A DNA stretch of 64,000 nucleotides from assembly GCF_019320115.1 (NCBI RefSeq), contig NC_089593.1:12853363-12917362 (forward strand). Reading direction: 5' to 3'. Below are positions 34,862 to 45,374 of this stretch, piece after piece. Source of the stretch: Miscanthus floridulus (taxonomy: Eukaryota > Streptophyta > Magnoliopsida > Poales > Poaceae). Position 1 is the stretch's first letter, and the number at the start of each line of letters is the position of its first letter. Both the position numbers and the translations under genes were made by a program. A model generated the notes under the pieces. It did not search any database. It was not told the origin of the DNA and was given only the letters and a program-made list of their open reading frames with translations.

Positions 34862-35215
34862 GCAGTGAGCCACACACTCACCGTGTGGGTGGTAAAGCAG
34901 CTGTCCGCGGGCGCTCCTGAAGGCCTCGGCGGTGCTCCGACGTCGGGCGGTGGATGGCGTGGGGAGTGCTCCGGCGTGGGGCGGTGCACGGGCGTCGGTG
35001 TCGAAGAAGAGGAGCGCGGGGCTAGGAACAGCGACGCGGGGAGCGGTGGATGGTTGCTTCGGCATGGGGCGGTGCACGGGCCTCGGCGTCGAAGAAGAGG
35101 AGCGTGGGGCTAGGAACGGCGGCGTGGGGGCAGTGGACGGGTGCTCCGGCGTGGGGCGGTGCATGGGCGTCGGCGTCGAAGAAGAGGAGCGCGGGGAACG
35201 GTTGGCGCGAGGTTG
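34862..35215. repeat. GC-rich tandem repeat in E3, ~110-bp unit
   Basis: Three to four units contain GGCGTGGGGCGGTGCACGGG, GTCGAAGAAGAGGAGCG and GGCTAGGAAC. ORFs in several frames are artefacts. The position, between genes and a subterminal cluster, matches the GC-rich blocks of E1 and E2. Confidence 0.75.
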
Positions 35216-35261
35216 AAATTTGGATAATTTCAACCCGCGGCGGCCTTTTATACCAGATCTC

Positions 35262-35385
35262 ATCACTGTCGGTTCTAACTAGAACCGGCAGTGATGTACC
35301 CCATCACTGCCGGTTGTAACTAGGAACCAACAGTGTTATGGGTACATCACTGCCGGGCCATTCTTTAAACCGGCAGAGATGCAGG
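35262..35385. repeat. Internal subterminal-type cluster of E3
   Basis: Pairs such as CACTGTCGGTTCTAAC / AGAACCGGCAGTG and CACTGCCGGGCCATTC. An equivalent CACTGCCGGGCCATTCTTTA piece recurs at about 36640, so this terminal-like module is duplicated inside the element. Confidence 0.8.
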
Positions 35386-35422
35386 AATATAAATTGAAAG
35401 AAAATGCAAAAAAATTGTGTTG

Positions 35423-35489
35423 CATCCCTAATTCGAACCGAAGCCTACAAGTTCCAGAGCAGCAGACAAACCATTGAGCTATTACCTGA
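35423..35489 (-). other. tRNA-like module 1 of E3
   Basis: On the minus strand, TAGCTCAATGG is a consensus box A and GGTTCGAATT a near-consensus box B about 40 bp later. A run of seven T follows roughly 15 bp beyond. The sequence is not a recognisable functional tRNA (no clear anticodon stem or complete acceptor stem by eye), but it carries the marks of a Pol III unit. Confidence 0.5.
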
Positions 35490-35860
35490 TTTCGGAGAGT
35501 TTGAAGGAATTTATTCCTTTGAGTGATTATCTGTCCCTGCTTTGCGCGTAGGCCCTTCAACTCCCCGGCCACGCTGGTCGCGCGGTTCCCATGAAGATTG
35601 AAGAGCCGCTGTTTACCGAGGAGTCCCCATGAAGAGACACCGTCCTTGGACTGGTCGCGGCCCTTCAGTTCCCCACGAAGAGACGCCGCGTTTACTCCCC
35701 GGCCACGCTGCTTGCGCCGGTTCCCAAACGTAGGCGTGCGCGCTCCGTCTTCCCAACGCATGCGCAATGGCGGTTCAATGGCGTTCCCAACGCAGGCGCG
35801 CTCCGTCTTCTGAGGGGTGGGGGTTATTGCACCGTGATCAGTTCCACCCACAGACACGCC

Positions 35861-35868
35861 TATATAAG
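35861..35868 (+). promoter_or_regulatory. TATA box of the plus-strand E3 gene
   Basis: TATATAAGCC lies 122 bp upstream of the ATG at 35983 and is followed by a CCGCC-rich leader, giving a plausible start site near 35890. Confidence 0.55.
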
Positions 35869-35982
35869 CCAGGCCACCATGCACGTAGTCGGCCGCCATT
35901 GCACCACCGCGCGTCAAGAAAGCGAAGCACACCCTTCCCACGCACACCTCACTCCGGCCCTCGACGACCACCCGCCGCCACA

Positions 35983-36483
35983 ATGCCTCGCCGCTTGAAG
36001 ACAACATGGGCGATGCTGAACCCGTCGTCCTCACGTCGCCCCCCGATGCCTCCACCGACGCCGTCGTCCGAATTGGACCTCGAGGCGAACCTCGAGGACG
36101 ATCCGGACCGTGAGACCACATCGGAGGAGGAATCGGAACCTCTTCCGGTGGAGGAGGTCGTCTTCAACTCGTTGGAGACGGCTCGGAAGGACGAGGAGGA
36201 CCGGCACCTCCGCGCCATCACATAGAAGGAGACCGACGACTGCATCCTGAAGCACGTCGTCAAGATCTCCAAGGAGGAGGAGCGCCGCCGCGAGGAAGAG
36301 GAGTGCCGCCACCAGGAGGAGGAGGAGCGCCGCCGCCGCCAGGAGCAGGAGACCGAGCGGCGTCTCGTGATGGATACGGAACGGCGCTAGCGCAGGGCTG
36401 AGCGAAAGAAGCGCGAAGAGGAGCACCGGCAGCAGGGGACGATGACGCAGGCAGCACCGGCAATAATTAGTAGCACTAGTGAT
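35983..36483 (+). pseudogene. Unrecognised acidic/coiled-coil protein gene in E3, opposite strand
   Basis: The ATG at 35983 (MPRRLKTTWAMLN) opens a frame with a Pro/Ser-rich start and an acidic stretch (DLEANLEDDPDRETTSEEES). Then comes ETARKDEEDRHLRAIT, an in-frame TAG at 36223, KETDDCILKHVVKISKEEE, and a long Glu/Arg-rich helix (EEERRRREEEE type). A second TAG at 36388 and a terminal stop near 36483 follow. Composition and frame stay coherent through both stops, suggesting a once-continuous ~165-residue protein. No known domain is recognised. It is the only plus-strand gene in E3 and has its own TATA box. Confidence 0.5.
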
Positions 36484-36734
36484 TAATCTATGTCTTAGGA
36501 CAATGTAATAATTTACTGGTGCTCAAAAATTTACTAGTTATTAATCTATGTCGTCGAATCCTTTATTTGATCATCTTCACCTTGGTGCTGAGAAATACCG
36601 TGTTGCAGCATGTCTGTGTTCTGGCAGAGATGGGGGTAAATCACTGCCGGGCCATTCTTTAAACCAGAAGTGATTTCAGTGTAGCGATTACAGCATAAGT
36701 AAATTATCTTTTCATCTCCTTTCGAATACCTCCT

Positions 36735-36808
36735 ACTGGCACAACGGTTAAAACCCCGCAACTTAGCCCCCGATCCCCGTGTTCGAATCCCAGGCACCCT
36801 AATTTTTT
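36735..36808 (+). other. tRNA-like module 2 of E3
   Basis: TGGCACAACGGTTAA (box A consensus) and GTTCGAATCCC (box B consensus) lie about 40 bp apart. They are followed after CAGGCACCCTAA by seven T, a Pol III terminator. This is the cleanest of the modules in the window. Confidence 0.55.
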
Positions 36809-36879
36809 TGGTATAATTTTATTATTTATTAAGCGGTATAAAGGTCAAAAAGACAAAATAAATAAACGAGACACATATC

Positions 36880-36968
36880 CTATACTATCGCGGCGGTTAA
36901 GTGTCTGAACTCTGTAGTCCGAGACCCGAGCTCAAACCCGAGGGCTGGCACAATTATTTTTTTAATTT
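36880..36968 (+). other. tRNA-like module 3 of E3, weaker
   Basis: CGGCGGTTAAGTG (partial box A) and AGCTCAAACCCG (partial box B) are followed by TTTTTTT at about 36957. The arrangement is the same as in module 2, 150 bp away. A further CACTACCGG/ACCGACAGTGA cluster lies at 36976-37070. Confidence 0.4.
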
Positions 36969-37114
36969 TTTATATATCACTACCGGTTTTTAAAATCAAC
37001 CGACAGTGATAACAAGCATCACTGTTGGTTTTTTCTCATCACTGCTGGTTTATTGAAACCGACAGTGATGTTTATATATATTAAAAAAATTATTTTACAT
37101 ACTGAATAAATAGA

Positions 37115-38520
37115 AGCATATGTATTCCTATGTCGAAATAGCTTGAAATTTTTTTGACAAGCTTGTACACCCAAATTAAGACCCCACACAGGATCTTAGG
37201 TTTTTCTGATCATTTTTTTATTTATTATATTTTTCTCTGTGCCCAATGAGACAAAAGAGGGTGAATTTCATCTTGGACCCAATAGATTTTTTTATCCACC
37301 TCCACAAAATTCTTATCCCTAGGGCACATTAGAGCCTGTGTAAAAGTTTGGCACCATTCTGGATCTTTTCGTGGATAGACTCAGTTCAACCTATAATTAA
37401 ATGGTCTCGTCGCGCGAAAATTCAATTAAACCTCATAAAGTAGCAAACCATCTCCGGAAAATTCAAAACTTGGTGTTTCCTTCACACGTGGCACGTGCAA
37501 GCCTGAGAAAAAGTTTGAGACCAATACAACACTGGAATGCATATGAACCACAGAAACCTTGATAACCTATGTGTATAGTCATGGTTCGATGAAAGGGCAC
37601 ATGTACCTTCGTGAAGCATGTATACACCGTCTATGTCGAAATGGCTTGAATTTTTTTTGGCAAGCTTGTACACCCAAATTAAGACCCCATACAGGATCTT
37701 AGGTTTTTATGATCATTTTTTTATTATATTTTTCTCTGTGCCCAATGAGACAAAAGAGGGTGAATTTTATCTTGGACCCAATAGATTTTTTTATCCACCT
37801 CCACAAAATTCTTATCCCTATGGCACATTAGATTCTGTGTAAAAGTTTGGCACCATTCCGGATCTTTTCGTGGATAGACTCGGTTCAACCTATAATTAAA
37901 CGGTCTCGTCACGCGAAAATTCAATTAAACCTCAGAAAGTAGCAAACCATCTCCGGAAAATCCAAAACTTGGTGTTTCCTTCACACGTGGCACGTGCAAG
38001 CCTGAGAAAAAGTTTGAGACCAATACGACACTGGAATGCATATGGACCACAGAAACCTTCATAACCTATGTGTATAGTCATGGTTCGATGAAATGGCACA
38101 TGTACCTCCGTGAAGCATGTATACACCGCCTATGTCGAAATGGCTTGAAATTTTTTGGCAAGCTTGTACACCCAAATTAAGACCCCCACACAGGATCTTA
38201 GGTTTTTATGATCATTTTTTTATTTATTATATTTTTCTCTGTGCCCAATGAGACAAAAGAGGGTGAATTTCATCTTGGACCCAATAGAGTTTTTCATCCA
38301 CCCCTACAAAATTCTTATTCCTAGGGCACCATTCCGGACCTTTTCGTGGGTATACTCAGTTCAACCTATAATTAAACGGTCTCGTCGCGCAGAAATTCAA
38401 TTAAACCTCAGAAAGTAGCAAACCATCTCCGGAAAATCCTAAACTTGGTGTTTACTTCACACGTGGCACGTGCAAGCCTGAGAAAAAATTTGAGACAAAT
38501 ACGACACCGGAATGTATATT
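37115..38520. repeat. Satellite-like tandem array in E3, unit ~480-500 bp
   Basis: Unit starts at the CCTATAATTAAA motif lie at 37390, 37889 and 38365, with partial units at each end. The unit is clearly related to that of 7044-8960. Shared blocks include CCTATGTCGAAATGGCTTGA, GATCTTAGGTTTTT, GAAAAAGTTTGAGACCAAT and GGCACCATTC-GGATCTTTTC, but the sequence has diverged strongly between the two arrays. Confidence 0.9.
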
Positions 38521-38643
38521 TCTAGTTGCCCAACAAATGTTACACGAATTATATGCATGACAATAATTAAACACACAAAGTCGTACATATTAAAATTAGA
38601 ATCCAATTAAACTACGGCCTTGAAAACCTACTAAATAAACATT

Positions 38644-39637
38644 AATTACCATCAGAATCACTGCCAGGATCGATCGGGCCACGCACACTAACATGCCTCT
38701 GTAGCCATATATGGTAATTGATGTCACGGATTATGTATCCGCTTGTATCGATGAAGTCCAATGCCCGTATGAGTGCACTCTCTTGTGCCTCACAATACCG
38801 AAAGAATGGTCGGCCATAGATGTAACCTACTGAACGACCACTGCCCCTGTTAGTAATCCTTATGCAGTACTGGCGTCCTTCTGTAGTGAGCTGGCCGAGG
38901 TTTCCATTGTAGAACTCTCAATCGTACCCGAGTTGCTCCGTAGCTTGGTCTAGAACGGCCCACAAGCCACATGCAGCATAGGTAAGGTCCTGTAGCGCAA
39001 TCTGTATATGGAGAAAAAGAAAAAAAATAGAGAATGTTGTTACAATATTAAACAACAAATAACCACGACTCAGGTATAAGTGACCATTTTACCACATCCG
39101 CATGGTTGTAGCTCGCAAACTATTCGCTTGCTTGCGGGACGGGGATATCACCAGCATTCAAAGCAAGTGCCTTGAAGTGCGAGAAATCAGGCACATCATA
39201 GCAAATACGTCGAAGTGCCTCTAAACAAATGCGCACGACAGTTAATTGGGCGCTTATCATGTCCGAGCTCGGTATTCCGGTCCCGTGGATATGATTCCGA
39301 TGATTTGAACCCCTCAAGGGATGAAAAAACTAAGTTCACACATCCATAGCCGACCACTTGTATTAGATGTCGTGTTCTCGATGATGTCTGAGATAAAGAA
39401 CCAGCTAAGTGCTGTTCGCAGCCAATCTATTGGGGATATAGTCTGCGACATATATATGCATGCAACAATGATATTAAACTAATTATAGTTATTTGTTAGC
39501 ATAAAAAAACAAAAGATGTTGGAAAATATTTCATACAATAGCTGGAACAGGGAACCGTGGAATGGCCACGTTAGGAGCGAATGGCTCATCGCTAGGGTGG
39601 AAACCTGGTTCTTGTGGTGGGGGAGGTCCGTTGTTCA
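38644..39637 (-). pseudogene. Unrecognised multi-exon accessory gene in E3
   Basis: The start is ATG at 39637 (MNNGPPPPQEPGFHPSDEPF). A probable second exon behind a GTCGCAG acceptor at about 39446 encodes SPIDWLRTALSWFFISDIIE. The next segment reads MISAQLTVVRICLEALRRIC and YDVPDFSHFKALALNAGDIP (39317-39120), then an in-frame TAG and FASYNHADV. A last exon from about 39003 reads IALQDLTYAACGLWAVLDQA, a second stop, QLTTEGRQYCIRITNRG and YHIWLQRHVSVRG, ending at 38644. Codon sense across the pieces suggests a real former protein of some 240 residues. I recognise no domain. It could be a conserved CACTA accessory protein or a captured host gene. Confidence 0.5.
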
Positions 39638-39978
39638 TACCACCTGATCGATAAAATGCAAAAAAAATGAACTTAAAATATATGCACAAAAAATTCTTCC
39701 AAGTAAACTGTGGCAACATAATTAAATATAGGTCGAATGCAAGGAATAAGAATATATATAAATGTAGAATGCAAAGAAACATGAATATAAATATAGATCA
39801 AATGAATATAGATAGAATATTGGAGAAGACAACATATCAATACCATTGAAAAAATGCAGGAGCCATGACCAAATCACATAGAGAGAGAGTGGATGTCTTG
39901 AGAAGTAAGAGTGAAACGTGAGAAATGAGACTGAGAGAGTTCGTGGGTGGGTGGGATCGATGTATGTGGCCGGCAGTT

Positions 39979-40130
39979 TGTTTTATATAGGGGGGCATGG
40001 ACATCACTGCCGGTTTTTAAATAGAACCGACAGTGAAGGTGTATATCACTACCGGTTTTTAAATAGAACCGACAGTGAAGGTGACTATCACTGCCGGTTT
40101 CTAAATAGAACCGACAGTGAATGTCAACGG
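39979..40130 (-). promoter_or_regulatory. TATA box and subterminal cluster upstream of the accessory gene
   Basis: On the minus strand, CCCTATATAAAAC lies at about 39979-39990, some 350 bp upstream of the ATG at 39637. Directly beyond it are three inverted pairs of CACTGCCGGTTTTTAAATAG / AGAACCGACAGTGA type (39998-40125). Confidence 0.5.
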
Positions 40131-40139
40131 ATATATTTA

Positions 40140-40925
40140 TTTAGATACTATAGTGGGAAAGTTTTAACAACAACGATATATTTATTTAGATAGTAATGAA
40201 ATACATAAAAAATTACAAAAAAAGTTACATATACGATAATAAAGACCTTACACTAAAATTTCATATACGATAACAAAGACCTATTTGCGTACAGGTCAAT
40301 GTTACCATCAATGTGTATCAACACATTATAATTTAACCACCTCAGTAGCATTCTTCTAGCACCAACTAGGGTCGAACAACAGCACTGAGGTGGTCTACGA
40401 GCTATACCGGTTGGAGATGACAAGGTGGCATCGATGAATCCATGCCTCTACTGTACATGGCCTTTTTCTCGGTACAGTCCGGAGCACATCGGATTTAGCT
40501 CGGCACCGCACCGATGAACCAATGCCGCTCCGGGACGGGAAATTGCCCAGAGCACACCAGGTCTCTCTGGACATACAGTCCAGAGCGCACCACAGCGGAT
40601 GGCTCTATGAACCTCGTGGCATCTCCAATCTTCGGTGTTGCTCTATCTTCAGTAGCATTCTTCTAGTACCTCATGTGTGCACCATTTTGGTGGACTACGA
40701 TGCATAATGATATATGTGGTTTGTTGTGAGAGGGAAACATTGTATCATGGCTGATAAGGCCTGGCTGAAACCAACATGCATGGAGAGGCTAGCTCCTGGT
40801 CAAGGGCCATTTTATAGGGGCTAGCAGTCGTGGTACATTTTTATTTCTGAACTAAAGTTGTCGGGGTAGGTGGGAGCAGTGTTCCAACGGTTGTGGTCAT
40901 GGGAGCACTGTTGGCATGTGAGGAG
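40140..40925. other. Spacer in E3 between accessory gene and TNPD
   Basis: No supported ORF. A short duplicated motif, AGTAGCATTCTTCTAG, occurs near 40345 and 40650. Confidence 0.35.
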
Positions 40926-40927
40926 CA

Positions 40928-41115
40928 TCTACACATCACTGTCGGTTTTAGTTTAAAAACCGACAGTGAATTGGGCCTTCTGTGTCGGTTTGAGCAACCG
41001 ATTGTGATAGAAGATACCACTGCCGGTTTTGAACCCAAAACTGGCAGTGAAGGGCCCTGCGGCCAACTTTAGGTAAAAAATATAAAAAACAGTGTCGGTT
41101 TGGAGCCTGCCATCG
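40928..41115. repeat. Internal subterminal cluster next to TNPD
   Basis: CATCACTGTCGGTTTTAG / AAACCGACAGTGA and CACTGCCGGTTTTGAACC / AACTGGCAGTGA pairs. It forms one edge of the TNPD-bearing module, and the other edge is the true right end of E3. Confidence 0.8.
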
Positions 41116-41148
41116 CAGTCTTTTGTAAAAAATATAAAAAAGTTTGGC

Positions 41149-41213
41149 CCGCCTAGGATTCGAGCGCGGGTCTCAGAGTACATAGTGCGTGGCCTTAACC
41201 GCTGAGCTAGAAT
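41149..41213 (-). other. tRNA-like module 4 of E3
   Basis: On the minus strand, TAGCTCAGCGGTTAAGGCC is a consensus box A/D-arm and GCTCGAATCC a box B-like arm. Six T follow about 15 bp beyond. It lies immediately inside the subterminal cluster at 40928-41115, on the TNPD side. Confidence 0.5.
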
Positions 41214-41461
41214 AGGGAGTTCACTTAGTTTACTTTTCTTTGTTTATTTATTAATAGAAATAATGCAGTTAGTTTATATTCTAAAATAACACAAAAATTT
41301 GTGTCTATAATTATCAAATAATAGTGTTTGTGAACATCATCTTAATATTTGATTACAAAGTCAATAATTAAATTGTAGAGATGCGCACAAAATATAAATT
41401 AAATATTCAGTGAGAATTACTGATACAACGTCTGCATAATGATTACATAGTTAACAATAAT

Positions 41462-44400
41462 CTAACTATCTTTAGGTGCATCAACAATGAGGGCCTCATT
41501 GTGATCAATTCGTACGTAAGCAGGTTCGTCACCCTCTTGAAGGATAGGTAGGGGTACGTTCGCCCCGAATGCAGGCATTTCCTGATAGCCCCTGTAGTCT
41601 TCTTCATCCGTCACTCCATCGACACCGACAATCTTCCTTTTTCCTTCTAGGACTACTTTTAGCCTTCCTTTTGTCTTGTTGTCCCTTGCATAGAAGACTT
41701 GCATGACATATCTTGCAAGGACGAACGGGTCGTCTCTGTATGCGGTCTTAGTGAGATCAACGGTAGTATACCCTTCGCTGTCAGTGTTGATTTCCTCGAG
41801 CCAGACCCACTGGCAGTGAAAAAGAGCTACCTTCAATGGACCATAGGCTAGCTCCCATATCTCCTCTATGAAACCATAGTATGTCGCCTGCACGTTGCCG
41901 TTTTTGTCGTGAGCATCAAAACGAACACCACAATTTTGGTATGTGCTCTTTCCATCTTGTTTTTTGTGTAAAATGTGAATCCATTGATCTCATACCCTTG
42001 GTACTTAAGATATGTACTCGAAGGTCCCTTGGCTAAGGCATCTAGTTGATTACCCAACTTTATTCCAAGCAAGCGACGTCGCAACCAGCTGACAAATTCC
42101 TCCTTATGTTTTTTATCCAGCCAAGCCTATGACTTGCTCGGATACAGAGTTTGCAGCGATTGCCTGTGCTCATCAATGTATGGTATCACACTCTCGGCTT
42201 GCTGGAGAACAGCGAACTGTGCCTGTCTGAAAGAAACAAAGTCGTCTACTGTAACAGTTTTCTCCTCGACCGTTCCTTTGCCACGTAGTCTTCCCTTGTG
42301 ATGAGATTCTGGAACTCCGACCCTTTTGATGTCTAGATAATATGTGCAGAACTCAATGGCCTCCTTCGTTGACCATCCTTCAACCATGCCCCCTTCTGGC
42401 CTGAATCTGTTCCTAACATACCTCCTGAAAACTTTCATCAATCTTTCGAAAGGGAACATCTGATGCAGGTACATTGGGCCAAGGACTCTAATTTGGTCAA
42501 TAAGATGAATGAGTAGATGCAATGAGATATCAAAGTAAGTCGGTGGGAAATGCATCTCAAGCCTAACGAGAGTTTCGGCTATGTCCCGCTGCAGCTGCTC
42601 TAGCGTGGACACATCAATGACCTTTTTTGAGATCGCGTTGAAGAACGAGCAAAGCTTTATGATTGGGGCGCGGACCTTTGGGGGAAGGATACCACGCAGG
42701 GCAACAGGGAGCAGCTGAGTCATAATGACATGACAGTCATGGGCCTTCATAGGGCCATAGTTGAACTTGAGTTCTCTCATGTTCACTAGCCTCTTCGGGT
42801 TCGCACAGTAGCCCATCGGGACTTTGAGTTCATTGAAGAAAGAAATAAGCGCACGCTTTTCTTCCTTCTTCAATGTCCATGACGCAACTGGAAGTTCGAA
42901 CTGGCCATTCTCTAGCTCCATGGGATGCAGCTCCTTCCTGATTCCCAAGTGTTGCATGTCTAGATGTGTGGCTAGTGAATCCTTCGATGTCCCCCCGGTG
43001 TCCATCAAGGTGTTAAGAGTGTTAGCGCACACGTTTTTAGTGATGTGCATGGGATCAAGACAGTGGCGTACACTCAGAAATGGCCAGTAAGGTAGTTTCC
43101 AGAAAACCAATTTTTTCTTCCAAACGCTCCCATCAGGCGCTGCTACTGCATTATCCCCCTTCCCAAGGACAACCTCCAGTTTGTTGAGTTCTCGAAGTAT
43201 CGCAGGCCCGTCATGATATTTTGGAGCTAAGCGTTTCTCAATAGTACCATTGAAATCTTTTCTGTTCCTTCGGTAAGGGTGATCCTTAGGTAGGAACCTA
43301 CAGTGTCCCATATAAACTATCTTTGAGTTATTTGGTAGATTTACCGCATCGGTGTCGTCCAAGCACTCGACACATCCAGTATAGCCTTTTGTCTTCTCTC
43401 TGGACAACGAACCTCGACCTGGTAGGTTGGTGATTGTAGCGATAAGTACTCCCTTGATCGTGACATGTTCCTTTTTGTACTCGTCCCAAACATCCGGCAC
43501 ACCCTTTTCAAATATCTCCACTAGTTCATCGATCACTGGTTCCAGAAACACATCGATGTCATTCCCAGGCTGTCTTGGCCCTTGGATCAGTAGTGGTATC
43601 TGGATGTACGACCGCTTCATATAGACCCAAGGTGGAAGGTTGTATATACAAAGTGTCACTGACCAGGTGCTATGATTGCTTCTAACCTGGTCGAAAGGAT
43701 TCATCCCATCTGTGCTCAAAGCAAACCAAAGGTGCCTTACCTCTCCACTGATGTCCTTATAGAACATAGTATTGACAGTCCTCTAGTCATGCCCATCGGC
43801 AGGGTGCCTCATCATTGTATCTTTCTTACGCTCTTCGCCATGCCAGCGCAACAGCTTGGCTGACTTTGCACATGCAAACAGCCTATGCACCCGGGGAGCT
43901 ATAGGGAAATACCAAACGACCTTTACGGGACCTCCTCTGGTCTTGGTACCCTCATCTGACGGCCCTTCCTTATACCGTGGAGTTTCACACTTGGGGCACT
44001 TGTCCAAGTCTTTGTATTTTTCTCCATGGTACAATATGCAATCATTGGAACACGCGTGGATTTTTTCAACCTCGAGGCTGATGGGGCAGATCATTTGCTT
44101 GGCCAAGTATGTCTTTTCTGGCAACTCGTTTTTTTCTGGGAGCATTTTCCTTATTATAGCTAACAACTGATCGAAGCCTTTATCGCTCAATCCGTTTGTC
44201 GATTTGAACTCTAACAGCATGATGTCGGCTTCCAGTTTGCTTATTGGACAATTCCTATACAATGGTGTTTTGCCATCTTGTCTCATTTTCTCTAGCTTTC
44301 TCAGTTGTCTTTCACTAAGACATCCGATCTCTACATTACGTAGCAGCTGAGAAATGCCATCGTTATCCTCGGTGTCGTCAGCTAGCGTGTTCCTAAACAC

Positions 44401-44745
44401 ATTATTAACTGTGGCCATAGGTTCTGTGTTGACACCGGGTTCCTCGTCAGCATCGTGGATGGCTACGTCAGGCATGTCCACATCATCATCATTTTCCCGT
44501 AGAACATTCACACCAACCTCGCCATGCATAGTCCATATCGTATAGTTTGGCATGAACCCCCTGGTAATCAAGTGTGATCGTATAGACTCAATTTGATGAA
44601 AGTTCCTATGATTCTTGCAATCTTTGCATGGGCAGAAGACAGGGTTCCCATTCCCAGCATGGGCTTTGGCATCGGTGATAAACTGGCTGACGCCATGCAT
44701 GTACCGCTTGTCCGTTCGGGACAGATGCATCCACTCTCGATCCAT
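41462..44745 (-). pseudogene. E3 TNPD transposase, near full length, two stops and a frameshift
   Basis: The ATG at 44745 opens a 320-codon frame with the Transpos_assoc-type N-terminus (DREWMHLSRTDKRYMHGVSQ, CPCKDCKNHR), then ICPISLEVEKIHAC and KCPKCETPRYKEG. A single TAG at 43780-43782, replacing the family Trp in a DWRTVNTMFYKD context, is followed in the same frame by 546 codons (43767-42127). These hold Transposase_21 (LWFALSTDGMNPF, RHCLDPMHITKNVC) and DUF4218 (FPFERLMKVFRRYVRNRF). A second in-frame TAG at 42124-42126 precedes GPSSTYLKYQGYEINGF. After a frameshift near 41940 the DUF4216 part follows (GPLKVALFHCQWVWLEE) to the stop at 41462. TNPD cuts the element ends. This copy is the best preserved in the window but is not translatable. 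Confidence 0.85.
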
Positions 44746-45370
44746 CTCTGCACAAAAAAATACTGAGACAGTAATTACAAAGAATTAATAAGAAATTGAG
44801 CTTCATGAACAACAATTGTAGCTCGAAAGTACCATTTTTGGAAAACATTATTGTACACTAATTATTGAAAATTTGAAATTGGTAGCCCTGGCCCTGTAAA
44901 TTGAAAATCGTAGTAAAAAACAATTATTGCACAATATTGAAGAACAACTATTCTACTCTACTTCTAAGAACTAAATATAGCATCACATACTAACAATGAT
45001 GATATTGACCACCATGGAATAATTAGCTAGGAATTTAAATGTGTTCATAGACACCAACCTTTTGGATGATGGATTCACCACAATTTGAGCCTTGCACAAA
45101 TGTCCAATTGGAAAAGTGCTCTCTAGAATGGAGAAATAACTAGAATGAGAATCAAGCAATGTAGCCATCAAAACGAAGCTAATTAAGCAACAAAATCAAA
45201 GGAGTGGATGTTTGTTACTAACCTTAAAGCAAAAAGATCAAGTCATTCTTCAAAATCCAAGCATTAGCTTCATGGTGAAGAGCAGCCGCAACAATGGAGG
45301 GAAGGGCCCAAAAGCGCGCCTCTGTTCTCAGGATGGAAGAGGGGAGGAAGAAGACGACGGCTGCAGCCTT
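44746..45370. other. 5' region of TNPD in E3
   Basis: AT-rich, without a supported ORF. It becomes GC-richer near 45290-45370 next to the right subterminal repeats, where the TNPD promoter is expected. Confidence 0.35.
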
Positions 45371-45374
45371 TTTG

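Noticed and set aside
34865..35319. ORFs of 80-140 codons on both strands
   Set aside because: Artefacts of a ~110-bp GC-rich tandem repeat.
36735..36808. A functional tRNA gene
   Set aside because: Boxes A and B are present but I cannot draw a complete cloverleaf with acceptor and anticodon stems; it is kept only as a tRNA-like module.
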